In this document: piece after piece, positions 1 to 10,552 of the stretch
Layout: every line of letters starts with the position of its first letter
Numbering within the stretch: the first letter of the stretch is position 1
Assembly (NCBI GenBank): GCA_037952775.1
Contig: JBANAY010000004.1
Coordinates: forward strand, 7,936,001-8,000,000
Origin: Clonostachys chloroleuca
Taxonomy: Eukaryota > Ascomycota > Sordariomycetes > Hypocreales > Bionectriaceae
Length of the DNA: 64,000 nucleotides
Direction: 5' to 3'
Program-made: the position numbers and the translations under genes
Notes under the pieces: model-generated
Databases searched by the model: none
What the model was told of the DNA's origin: nothing
What the model saw: the letters and a program-made list of their open reading frames with translations, nothing else

Positions 1-2019
1 ATAATACCTAGCAGAGTAGCCTGCTGCCAAGTTTCATACTACCCTAAATGCAGTAAGTGGCGTGATAGGGTGTCTGTCACTTCTGACAGAATCTCAGCTG
101 TTGCTCAGCTGGAAGAAAAAGGGGGTCATAGTAGCGATTGGTCACTCACACTCATGCACGGTATCCCACGCATCCTTGAGTTGAAGGTTTACAGAAAGCA
201 GCTGAAAACAAGTTTTCGACTTCCAAAGAGTAAGGAGCGAAAGCAAGCCAATCATGAGAGCAAGCCCGGTGTGATATCAGAGGTGCAGTAGAGGATGGGC
301 GCTAGCATGCGGGCGGCACGCATCGTGGCATACGTCTCTTTAGCTGCAATACAACCATTATGACAGAAGGTTGGTGTGGAGTAGCTGACCGGTTGGACAG
401 TTCAAGAAAGAATGGAACGCGGGCAGTCGGGGAGTAGCAGCCGGTCAAATAGAGCCGAGTGGTTTTCAAGGATCAGCTCCCTTCCGTCCCTACCCCCCAC
501 TCAATTTATTCCTGAGCGCTTCGTTTGTGCCTAACGCAGCTACCCTGGTAGATAGCATCAAGGAGGTGGGCTGTCAAGGAGATCTACTGGTCGGTTATGA
601 TGGTCACACCTTTGCTCCATGAACCAACGTGTCCGATCGATCGTTCTGGGCTAGCCCGGGGGTGAATGAACAGAATCCTGACTCACACACAAGGCCCGAA
701 TCGACACTGGGCAAAGTACAATCACAGCCCTCGCCCTGAAAAACGAAAAACGCCACAGGTGGGGAGATTTATGCCGCGGGGTACTCTGACAGCGGCATTG
801 GATCAGGCCCTACCTGGCTCCCACGTGATTACTACCCCCCTGGCCCGAGATGCTAGGTTTCATGCGGGCGTGGCATGCGTGTTAATGAATTAGATATCGT
901 GATTCGGGCATTTCTGGGTTGAATTGCCCGAAAATCAGACCTTGAAGTGTCCTTGCCGACCGGTGTTATGACATGTATAACCGGCCATGAAACCATGACA
1001 CTTCCTGGATTCAGCTTGCCGCTAGACCCCTAAGCCTCTGGTGTGTAGCAATATTCGTCGAAAGAGTCAACCCTCCTGCCGAAACGGAAATTGATTCGTT
1101 GCAACCCGGCTGGGGCGTGATACACCAGCAAGCAGGCTGGATGGCTCTCATGGTAACACAGGGACGTCGATCCACTGAAAGATGGGTGTACACCGGCCAT
1201 CATGAGCTAATTCTTTCGTAGCACGAGTGTAATAATTAGAATTTAAACCTGATATAGTGAAAGCAAACTGAGATGTCTATTTGGTCACTCGTTGCACAGA
1301 AATCGGTCTCCTCCACCTTCTGTAGCCCTTTGAGGCTATGATGGCTGCCAACGTTGCTTGACACAGGTGTCACGAACCGGGCAATTACGGAAGGCGGCAT
1401 CCTGTCCACGCCGTAGGTCTCAGGGGTTGCAAATTCAGTACACTTACGGGTTCGAGAGGGAGGGTTGACCGGTGGCCAATGTGGGCCAGTATACCTCTCC
1501 GGAGTAGTATTCAACCAAAGCTGCCAATCAGGCCGTCCGGAGGAGCCTGCATCCTGTTACAAGGAAGAAAGCATGGTACGTACCCTGGAACTTCTGAATA
1601 TACTGCATGAAAGACCCCCAAGCCTTACCCGTGTGATCGACGATGGTGGCTTCCCGGAGAGTTGCATAAACTCATACAAACACGACTGCCCCCACCACGA
1701 CGCCTGGTCAAGTTGGACATGGCGACAACAAGGAACAAGGTTCCTTTCGTGTACCACTAAGTACTGCTATGGGCGGTTATATCATCTATAGATGCCGTTG
1801 ACACGTCATTCGGCGGGGATGCGGCTCTGCGCTCCTTAGACCGAGAACCCCGCGAGCGGAGAGAACTCCTGTCTACTCACAACAATCGCCAGACTCAAGG
1901 CAATAGTAAATGTTGAGAAACAAATGGCGTGTATCTGTCGTGAAAACTGTATTGAAAGCATCTGTAGCTAGAAAAAAATATAAAGCCACCTCCAGATTCC
2001 ACCAATTCCTAACATACCC
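1..2019. other. Gene-free left end
   Basis: I see no supportable gene in this stretch. The open frames are all short, lack recognisable motifs and do not join through plausible introns. The last 100 bases look like the promoter and leader of the dioxygenase gene that follows. Confidence 0.6.
1978..1985 (+). promoter_or_regulatory. TATA-like box of the dioxygenase gene
   Basis: ATATAAAG lies about 40 bases before the first ATG at 2020 and about 140 before the better-context ATG at 2119. If transcription starts roughly 30-60 bases downstream of it, the ATG at 2119 (context CCACCATGG) would be a natural first codon. Position and motif are seen; function is inferred. Confidence 0.35.
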
Positions 2020-3567
2020 ATGAGTAAACACATCACCACACCCAGCCTGACCTTCTCTGCACTCTTGATTCTCTACACTCTTGACATCTCTAAACTACTG
2101 CCTTCTATAACATCCACCATGGTGACAAACACTTTAGTGACCCCATATTACTCCTCTGGCATCAGGGAGAGATTTCTCCTTCACGCTTTGCACTCCCCTG
2201 CAACAATTAAGAACATCAAATATGCTGAGCTTGACTACGAGTTCGATCCCATAGCTTACCAGAAGCGCTCTCTCGCGAGAGTTGCAACTGAAAAGCTCCC
2301 AAAGACCCTGCCCAAAGGATGGCCTGCTGCCGTCCGTGGCCCTCTCGCCTGGTCAGGGAAAGACTTTCCTGACGAGACTCCGTTTATCTACATGATCTCT
2401 GATGAGGAGAACCAGGAAATAGCCAATGCTCTTGCCCGCTTTTCTAGTGAGTTTTAGAGTCCCGAACTTATCGGTTGCTATGCTGACATGCTGTAGAACT
2501 TGGCATCAAGCCGGAGAAAGTTACACCGGAACTCTTCCCGCTTCCAACCCTACAGCGTCGTCTACAGAAGATCCAAGATGAGATTTACTACGGCCGAGGT
2601 TTGGCGATACTGCGTGGGTTGAACATCGACGGTCTCTCTGACGAACAATTGACCGTGTTGTACCTCGGCGTGACTTGCTATGTGGCCGGCGTGCGCGGCA
2701 AGCAAGATCAGCGTGGTTCAATGATCAGTATGCCGCCTAGACTTTGTTTCTTTCTGTCCTCATGCTAACTGAATTTTAGTGCATGTACTCAGTCGAGATG
2801 ACGAAGATGCTGTCCACAACAAGCTCATTGAGAAGGTATGTTGCTCCTCTAATTGATTAAAATAAGATGTCTAATTCATGTTTAGCCATATCACACTGAT
2901 ACAAGTTGCGACTGTCTGTGCTTGCTTACCAAGGCATGTGCGGCAAGTGGAGGTAGAAGCCTCATCTCCTCAGCTTGGAATGTCTACAACATTCTGGCAG
3001 CAACGCGGCCAGATCTGATCCACACCATGATGCAGGCAAACTGGCCTTTTGATACGTAAGATAACTCTTTCCAATGTTGGATACAGGGAGACTAATCTTG
3101 CACGCAGATCTGGCCGTTACCCGCCATATGTCAACCGACCCATCCTGTACCTCCATGATGGGAAAATCATCATGAATGTCTCTCGTCGCCAACTCTGTGG
3201 CCATCCTAATGATCCACGAACCCCGGGGATCCCGGGCCTTACTGAGGCCCAGGCTGAGGCACTTGATGCAATTCATGCCATCGCTAGGGAACATGAGATC
3301 AAGACCACCATGCAGCAGGGAGACATTCGCTTCCTCAATAACATGGCCTTGCTCCATCGTAGAGAGACGTTCTATGACGATGATCAATCAAAGAGACATC
3401 TCATGAGACTGTGGCTGCACAATCCTAAGCAGTGTTGGGGGCTTCCAAGAACTCTCAGGATTGCCTGGGCCCGCATTTTTGAGGATATGGAACGTGAGGC
3501 CCATTGGGATATGAGCCCTGTGAGGGAGGGTGGACGTATCTTGCGCACCGGACAGTCTTGTGACTGA
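2020..3567 (+). CDS. TauD/TfdA-family Fe(II)/2-oxoglutarate-dependent dioxygenase
   Basis: Five exons (introns 2447-2496, 2728-2779, 2836-2885, 3056-3107) join without a stop to give 447 residues. The product matches the fungal TauD/TfdA-like (PF02668) enzymes: a YHTDT segment supplies the HxD iron ligands (about His241 and Asp243), and LLHRRE supplies the distal His (about 378), followed within 20 residues by arginines that could bind 2-oxoglutarate. The NNMALLHRRE and RLWLHNP stretches are typical of the C-terminal half. The family hydroxylates or oxidatively cleaves small substrates using oxygen and 2-oxoglutarate; the substrate cannot be read from the sequence. The start is uncertain: residues 1-33 form a hydrophobic extension unusual for a cytosolic dioxygenase, and Met34 (2119) has a strong Kozak context. 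It is convergent with the Zn2Cys6 regulator ending at 3756. Confidence 0.85.
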
Positions 3568-3755
3568 GTATTCACTGCAAATAACTCCTTATAGTTTCCT
3601 CCATGTTTCTTCCTTCCTACTCTCCCTTGTGTCTTGAATCAACGTCTTCAATTAACAACGATCGTCACTTGCTATTTGTTTTTATCTAGCTTGGAAGAAT
3701 GGCCCGAGGCTAGGATAGTGAATTTAGAGGACAGATCTTTGACAACATTGTTGCG

Positions 3756-6009
3756 TCAAGGCTGCTTGTCTGGCTCCCATTTAGTGTCATACAGCTGTGA
3801 AGCCCAGTAAAGATCATCCCAGACCCTTCCCTCTTTTCGTATGGCAGCAAATAAGTTAGCTGAACGATGAGTCTATTAGTATGGTTCAGAATATAAGGTG
3901 AGGAGGAAGTACCTTTTGCTTCAACCAATCTGCTGGTTTCAGCCAGAACTTGAATTTGGCTTGGGTCTAAACATCCCGATATTGTCACAGGGTCAAAGAG
4001 GTGAGTTCCATGGTTAACATGGAAGTGTGCCAACATGGTAATGGCACCCGAGTGCAAGGCGGAGATGGCATCCGGATTCACGTATTCCCCCTGTACAATT
4101 CTTATCAGCTTCGCTCGGGTTATTTCACGGTTGATTCCAATTCCTCACTGTGTGATTGATCTGCCTAGCATATTCTTTGTTTCGTCTCGTGAGCATGGAA
4201 CAGCTGTGAAGGAGGATGAATAGCCCCAAGTAAGAAGGATACCGGACCTTGGGGTTTGCGTTCTTCAGGAAAAGCCCAAGTTGAGAAACAATCTTCTTGC
4301 TCAAAGGAATGAGAAATCCGGAATAAACGATGATCTGCTCCTGGGGTGTGATAATAGGGGGAGCGGCACCTTGCCGTGCATATTGGAACTTGAATCATTG
4401 ACAGGAGCTAGCCCAAGCGTCTCCTGGCCGGTAATTTCCAACGAAGTGGAGGTGATGCGACATGCAACCCAGAATCGAAATATATTGATGAGGAGTTCTT
4501 TCTCCTTGAGGTCCTACGAATGATCCTAATTAGAAACATGCTTCAAGGCGGCGCGTTAACATACCTGTGTGTGTTCTGCATGCCAGAGTGCGGCAGAGTA
4601 TGTCCTCTGTATCAGTACATCATGGTGACTCACGGTAGCCTCGACAAATATCGCGACATACTGGTCAATGACGGTGCCATATGACTGAGCTGCTTCTGCC
4701 AAGTTGGCGATTGCATATGGCGGCATGTCGTATTTGGTCATTTGTGAACCGTCCCACCATGATCTGAAAGTGACATCTGTACTATTTGGTATGAACTTTC
4801 GTAGTTTTAGTTCAATCGGAGCATGTAAAATGGTTGGAGTAACGTGAATGGTCAATATATCAGTCGATTCCCAGTCATTTGCGTCAAGGTCGACCATGTC
4901 CATTGTTGCCCATCGTTGGCTGGCTCTCTGAGCCGGCTGTTGCTGCACGCGAAAGAGAGCGGCATCAGAGACCTCGTAACGAAGACAAGCTCCAGTCCTG
5001 AGTGGAGTCAGGCGTTTTACACAAGGCTTGCAGATAATCCCGTCATCGCACTATGGTATTGATGAGTTCGCTATGAGATACAAGGGCGCAGCAAACATAC
5101 ACCTCTTTTTCCTAGGCGACAAAAGTAGCAAGGATTCGAAGCTTTTTCTTCTATCTCATCCGTAAGCATTCAAGTCATGTGGCTCTCCGTTATCATGCTT
5201 ACTGGGTTGCGGCTGTCGTCTGGCCCTCTTGCTCTTGGGCTGGGGACCACGCCGACGCTATCCTTCATGTCAGCGTCCAGTTAGAGTTCAGTAAGTTCTG
5301 TGCTAACACACCCTAGCGGGTAGCTTGACCGGGCGAGTTAAGCCTATGCAAGCTGGCCAGTGTTTTGGCGTGTGTGGGAAACGAGTGCCCTCCTCACTCC
5401 CACTGCCGCGTGCTGAGGGGGTTCTCGGGCAAGATCGACCCATGAGGCATCGGAACTTAGGGTGCTATCGGTGCTTCCTGAACCCTGTCCATCAGTGAAA
5501 GTGTGCGGGCGCCTGGCTGGTAAGTCTTCGGCCCGTCCCGAGGCATCATCCGCGGGGAGAATGGACTGGCTGGTTGGTTGCATCATAGTGGGTTGTTGGT
5601 CCATAGTGAGGTCAGCCATGTCGTATCCGGTTATGTTCTCGCCTATTTCGCCTAGAACCAAGTCAATGGCGATATCGTCTTGCTCTTCGGGAGGCCTCTG
5701 CTGAGATCCAGATAAGGTCACACCAACACGGGTGGTGCCATATGTGCTGGGGGTGGTTTGTTGAGGATAACGCGCGTCTTGGGCAGACCCCGGGCTTAAG
5801 CGAGAGAAGAGATACGCCGGTGACCATCCTAGCTCCAGTGCAGCTCGCTGTATCTGCTCGGTGCTCGGCATGGGATTTCGCGACATGCCAGCAAACAAGT
5901 CGCCCGCTGCAGACCCTTGCTGGGCAGCCTGGTCACCATCCATCACGTGTATCGTGGAGGTGACAGGGCTTGTGAGCTCTTTTGGAAGCAAGGCGGTTGG
6001 TTCGCTCAT
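3756..6009 (-). CDS. Zn2Cys6 (GAL4-type) fungal transcription factor
   Basis: I assembled this spliced minus-strand gene by eye. The first exon (from 6009) encodes about 210 low-complexity, Ser/Gln/Pro-rich residues. An intron of uncertain ends near 5260-5390 follows, then a short exon with a basic nuclear-localisation-like run (RRRGPQPKSKRARR). The next exon begins the zinc cluster with CYFCRLGKRG. Intron 5051-5100 splits the cluster, which resumes with CDDGIICKPC. The overall spacing is C-x2-C-x6-C-x5-C-x2-C-x11-C, close to the GAL4 consensus. Later introns are 4514-4564, 4091-4148 and 3833-3912, all with good splice sites. The C-terminus reads VWDDLYWASQLYD, and the stop is at 3756-3758. 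The middle contains LFILLHSC and MLTRRNKEYARQ, typical of this class. It is a nuclear DNA-binding regulator; its targets are unknown, with the convergent dioxygenase and the amidase group as nearest candidates. Confidence 0.8.
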
Positions 6010-8010
6010 GGCCTACCTTACGGGGTATTCTTCACAATATACTTGCGTAGCCATATGCCAAGCTGCCTAACGTGCAACGACAGTAAGTAGGCAAGGAGGA
6101 GAAACCAACGTCATTAGTAGCGAAATCTCTCTGCCACTGATTTTGCTTCCTTTGACCCTACTGGACAATCAGTTATCACATTGACTCCTTACCCCGCTCG
6201 AGGTCATGATTGGATGGCTGCGTTACGGCTGAGCGTAATCTCCTCTTCACCTGCTGCACGTGCACGGAGAGAGACAAGCTCCTCCGGTGTGTGGCAGATT
6301 TTCAGGACACGTGGACAAATAAGAACCAGTAGAATCACATCTTGTGTGACAAAAGTGCAATTGCATCCAAAAATGGCGACGTGTACAGGAAAACCAATGC
6401 ATCAATGCCCAGTAGCCCCGAGGCCTGTCTCACAACTCCTGCAGTCCAACTCAGCTCAGTTCAGCGTCAACCAATGAGGTTGCAGATAGCTCCAGTTCCG
6501 GCCGTGTGTCATTAATAATATGCATTTCTGGTGCGGTGTGGCTCAATGATAAGCAATGCAACATTCCGCAGTCGACAGGCATTCGGTAAGTCAGGCACGG
6601 TCGCCACTCTCAATGGCCACAATCAACCCTATAGGCAATGTAATCGAATTGTACGAGTAACGAGTTTCCATCAGACGGAGAGACTTTGTGATAAAAACAA
6701 CTTGCTTGCTTAACGTCCCATAAGTGGCAAGTGTGTAGGGACGGTGTGGCAACCGATCGGCATAACTGGTTTCAGAATCAACCCAGGAGCCAACCAGCGA
6801 GAGTTCAAGTTACTACTCTAGTTTTTCTTGGGCCGAATTTGCAGGTTGTCAGTTGTAAATTTGGGAGGATTTCGGCCTTTTCCGTCTCCGCTCTCGGCAG
6901 GCCGTGCAGGCCGGGCAGACTTGTTGGTCGGTTGGTAACGAAACGCACCCGGATCAAATGACCCTGTGTCCTCGGTAATAAGTTGATTGCGACCGTTAAA
7001 CGCTTTGACCCTGGGGTTCTTACCATTTGCGGCGATCAGGCCAATATATGAGGTTGGTGTGCCGCCGCTTGTCATTGTTCAAATATTGTTGTCTTCTTTC
7101 TGGTTTGACTTGTTTTTTTCTTCCCTCCCGTGGGCAGAACAGCCAAGTTTACAAGACGAGTAAGGCGAAGAGACCTCCCCTCCTTTTATGGTAAAATCTA
7201 CCTCTATTCTATGAGGTCTTACTACACCACAAGCTAGCTATAGCCACGCGATCATCGTTGACTCTAGTCGGCGAGTGAGGGAATCCCCCAAGCACCAATC
7301 TAAGAGCACCCTAAGAACCGAAATGTCGAGACTTGCATACCACCAACCGAGTTATCTGCGTACCGGTTCGCTGAACAGATTCTTGGCTGAATATACTTGA
7401 CTAGATTGGGGTACATTCACCGGTTCCGCGTCTGACATGCAGCAAAAGTACTCGCTGAGATATCGTACTCAGCGGTTTCATATTAGTCAGTTTATGCGAT
7501 CCTATCCTCCCAAGAAGCAGCGAATGAGGAACGAGATAACTCGAGCTCGCCGCAATAGAAGTGGGGATGCTGCAGCTCAGTCTATGTATCTCACCCGAAT
7601 CGCGCATTTCATGCACCGGTGAGTTTCACCACGCAAGCTAGAGAACTTGACCAAGCTATTTGAGTTGAATTACGTCGCCACCGGAACTGTCGTTAGTCTT
7701 GCGCGAAGTTACATCATATCATCTGAAAAGGGGAAGAAAATGGGGGAAATCGCAAGAATGACTTGACTACGAAACTGGCTGACGGCTTCTATGTGGATGA
7801 AAAAGATGGACAAACTGAGACCGAAAATTAAGAGAGAGAAAAGCAGAAAATTTTTGCCTCTAGCCACCCACTCTAGAACTGCTGGAGTGGCGGTTCTCTC
7901 ACAGCTAAACAAATCAACCACGCCCGACATCCGAAACCCAACGCGATATTCCATCCAACGACGTGATCCTCTTTCCCCCCTTCCTTGAGCCGAGAAAGCT
8001 ACACTGACCA
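6010..8010. other. 2-kb intergenic region upstream of the Zn2Cys6 regulator
   Basis: This lies between the start of the Zn2Cys6 gene and the 3' end of the amidase gene, both on the minus strand. Apart from the small reading frame at 6818-7075 I see no gene. It presumably holds the regulator's promoter and the amidase terminator. Confidence 0.5.
6818..7075 (-). CDS. Possible small protein, 85 residues, unrecognised
   Basis: A minus-strand frame encodes 85 hydrophilic residues ending in PKKN. It begins MTSGGTPTSYIGLIAANGK and has no signal peptide, membrane segment or motif that I recognise. Its ATG has a favourable context (AACAATGAC) and follows a purine-rich leader read on that strand. The composition (Gly, Asn, Lys, Pro-rich, no rare-residue clumps) looks more like a real protein than most random frames of this size, but nothing else supports it. 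A GTAAG just after the codons for AANG could also be a splice donor, so the true product may differ. Confidence 0.35.
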   Translation of the reverse strand: MTSGGTPTSYIGLIAANGKNPRVKAFNGRNQLITEDTGSFDPGAFRYQPTNKSARPARPAESGDGKGRNPPKFTTDNLQIRPKKN

Positions 8011-10552
8011 CTAGCAATGGAGAAAATCAACTCCAGTGCTTTTCAACTTATCCACAGCATCCTGCACGATTTTTGCCATCGCAAACAAGGTCTCCTCGTC
8101 TTGCCTCCTTCCGATCAACTGAATGCTGATAGGACAGCCATGGAATTCTCCAGGGTCATCTACATCATAATTAGCATTCGGCATGAATTTTGGGTGGAGA
8201 ACGAGCGTTACATGTTTGCATTACTTCCGCGTCCTTTGAGGTGAGAGGCTTGAACTTTGGATCTATCTCGTCGATGTGTTGATCCGCAACAGTAATTGGG
8301 ATTCCAATACTGGGATAATCCAGAACATTCAGTGAGGTTGCATACGCTGACCCCAGAAAAATGAGCATAGCATTCAAACAAAGCGACGGTATATTTGATT
8401 TCTCACCAGAGTATTTGGTTTGAACTCTTTTGATTCCCGCGTGTGGGGTCACTGGTGAAATTATCGCTTCAACTGGATGACCTTTGATTGCTGTGTTAGT
8501 CCAAGCTTTGCCCCTTGGCATTAACTGTTAGGGGGTTAGGAGGCGTACCATTCGTAGTTCTTTCGAATGATGATTCCCAATAGTCGTTCCACTTCTCCCG
8601 AAAAGCGACCATCCGAACCACAAACGACTGGTAATCGACAACAGACATCGAAGGCACAGGCCTCCTTTCAGGGAATGTAAGTTCTAATTCAGGTGTCATA
8701 GGCTCATCGGATAATTCCAGGGCTTCCCAAACATCTAAGCACCCATCACCACGAGCGAGAGCGCCCTTGGGTCTCATATTAGCTGCTGATGCAATAATAT
8801 TTCGCGGTATCAAAAAGACCCGTTGCTTACATGGATATTGGCCACTTCGCTGTTGCTAGGGGGATACCAGCCAACAAGTTCAATTTCAGCCATCTCCATT
8901 GCTTTCTTTATGATTCTCATCGCTCTAGCAACAGGAGGATGTGGAGTAACGATCCCGTCATTTTCAAGGAATCCAAATGCGAGATCAGGGCGCTTCGGCA
9001 ATTGACCGTCATACAAACCTTGCCACGGCATCCTAGTCACGACCTGGTCGCGGATCCATGGACTGGTGGATAATATTGATTTGAAGACCGATTGGAGAGC
9101 GTCAAGAGAGGGGCCCATGATGCCTATAACAGCTGGCATTGCCACCTGTCCCGGGCTCTGATCTGGTCAGCTTGCGCGCCTATTGAGGTTCCGAAGCACA
9201 TACTATTTTGACACCACCCCGAAAGGAGATGCGACCCGTAGATGGCTTCAGACTGTAGACTCCCTGGTACGCCGCTGGTATAGACACCGAGCCCCCGACA
9301 TCCGTGCCGAAACCGAAACAACTCCCTCTCAACGCCTGTATTGCGGCTTCACCTTGATTTTCTTTTGTTAGCGGTAGACCTATCGCAGTAACGTAGATAC
9401 TCAATACAGTTTTCGTACCTCCTGAAGATCCACCTGTTGACAAGTTCCGGTTGTGCGGGTTAACAGCATACCCAAGAATGTTGTTGTTGGTAATAGCAGA
9501 CTATAAACCCTCGTTAGAATGTTTGAGAGATTCTAGGCTGAAGATAGACCCAGTGGGCTTTGTTAGACTCACCCAAGTTCCAGTTGCGAGTGTGGTCTAA
9601 CTTCATATCAGCGCACGGGGAAGCCATTATGTCACCTTGATCAACACTTACCTTGCCGATAGGGATAGCCCCCAATGACTTGAGCTGTTCCACAAGCAAA
9701 CTCTCGGACTTCATATACTTTTCGGAATCTAATTTGCCTTCAAAGGTGCCAATCCATCCTATGTAACCGGCACTACTGGGCATCCCTTCAATGTGAAATT
9801 GATCTTTCATCGTAAATGGGAGTCCATGCAGCTCTCCGATTAGCTTTCCATGGTTTTTGAAATAGTCGTCACATTCTTTTGCTTGGGTCAACGCCAGGTC
9901 GAAACCAATCTCTAAGAGCAGGTCACACTACACCATGACCAGTTAGTATCATATGTGTGAGTGTAGGAAAAAAAAGTCTCTCGCAGATACTTACAATCTG
10001 ATGACAGTAAGCTGCACGTTTGCAAAATGCAGACACCACTTGAATAGCACTCAGCTTGCCTTGGGACATTTGACCAATGAGCTCCCGCGGATTCGTGTTT
10101 GTGATGAGCCTTGTCTCGTCATCAAGCAGGTTCTCAATCACTTGCCCTGCAACTTTAGGTTGTTCTTTCGCCCATGTGATAACTTCAGGGTCTAGTCGCC
10201 AGTGCTTGGGTATCTTCTCTTTGTCAGCCGCGAGCTTCTTCTCAACCGTGTCGCGCCAAAAGCTCTTCTCGGCAAGAGAGTTGTAACGAAACAGCAACCC
10301 TCTTTTTCGGATAAAGACAATGAGCAAAAGCGAAAAGGGTAGAACCAAGATAAAAAATATGGGTGATAGAGCAATGGATTTTGTTGAAGGAAGGGTGAAA
10401 CCCAGGCTGAGTGACCTCGCTTCATCGCCTTCAGTCTGGTGTAGGCCGTTCAAGTCTCGCCAGTTTGGCACACTTTCATGTGCATATGGCGACGTCAGCT
10501 CCATAGCGACGTCAGCAAACAGCCTTAGTCTGGTAGGTGTTTTGGGGCGCAA
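8011..10552 (-). CDS. Amidase-signature hydrolase with N-terminal membrane segment
   Basis: This multi-exon gene encodes an amidase-signature (PF01425) enzyme, which hydrolyses amide C-N bonds with a Ser-cisSer-Lys triad. The Lys is in LPFTMKDQ, the central Ser in the GTDVGGSVSIPA stretch and the nucleophile region in STGGSSGG. Introns are needed to keep the frame. Clear ones separate CHQI from CDLLLEIGFD, GAIPIGK from TTLATGTW, SAITNNN from the preceding exon, GGSSGG from EAAIQALRGS, and FRGGVKI from VAMPAVIG. The last exon carries HGCPISIQLIGRR and ends FLHC at 8011. The final intron (about 8160-8230) is not fully resolved. Unusual for the family, a hydrophobic run SIALSPIFFILVLPFSLLLI about 60 residues in, followed by RKRG, predicts a membrane anchor. 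Met at 10552 or 10501 could start the protein. It is divergent from the beta-lactamase-like gene; the substrate is unknown. Confidence 0.85.
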
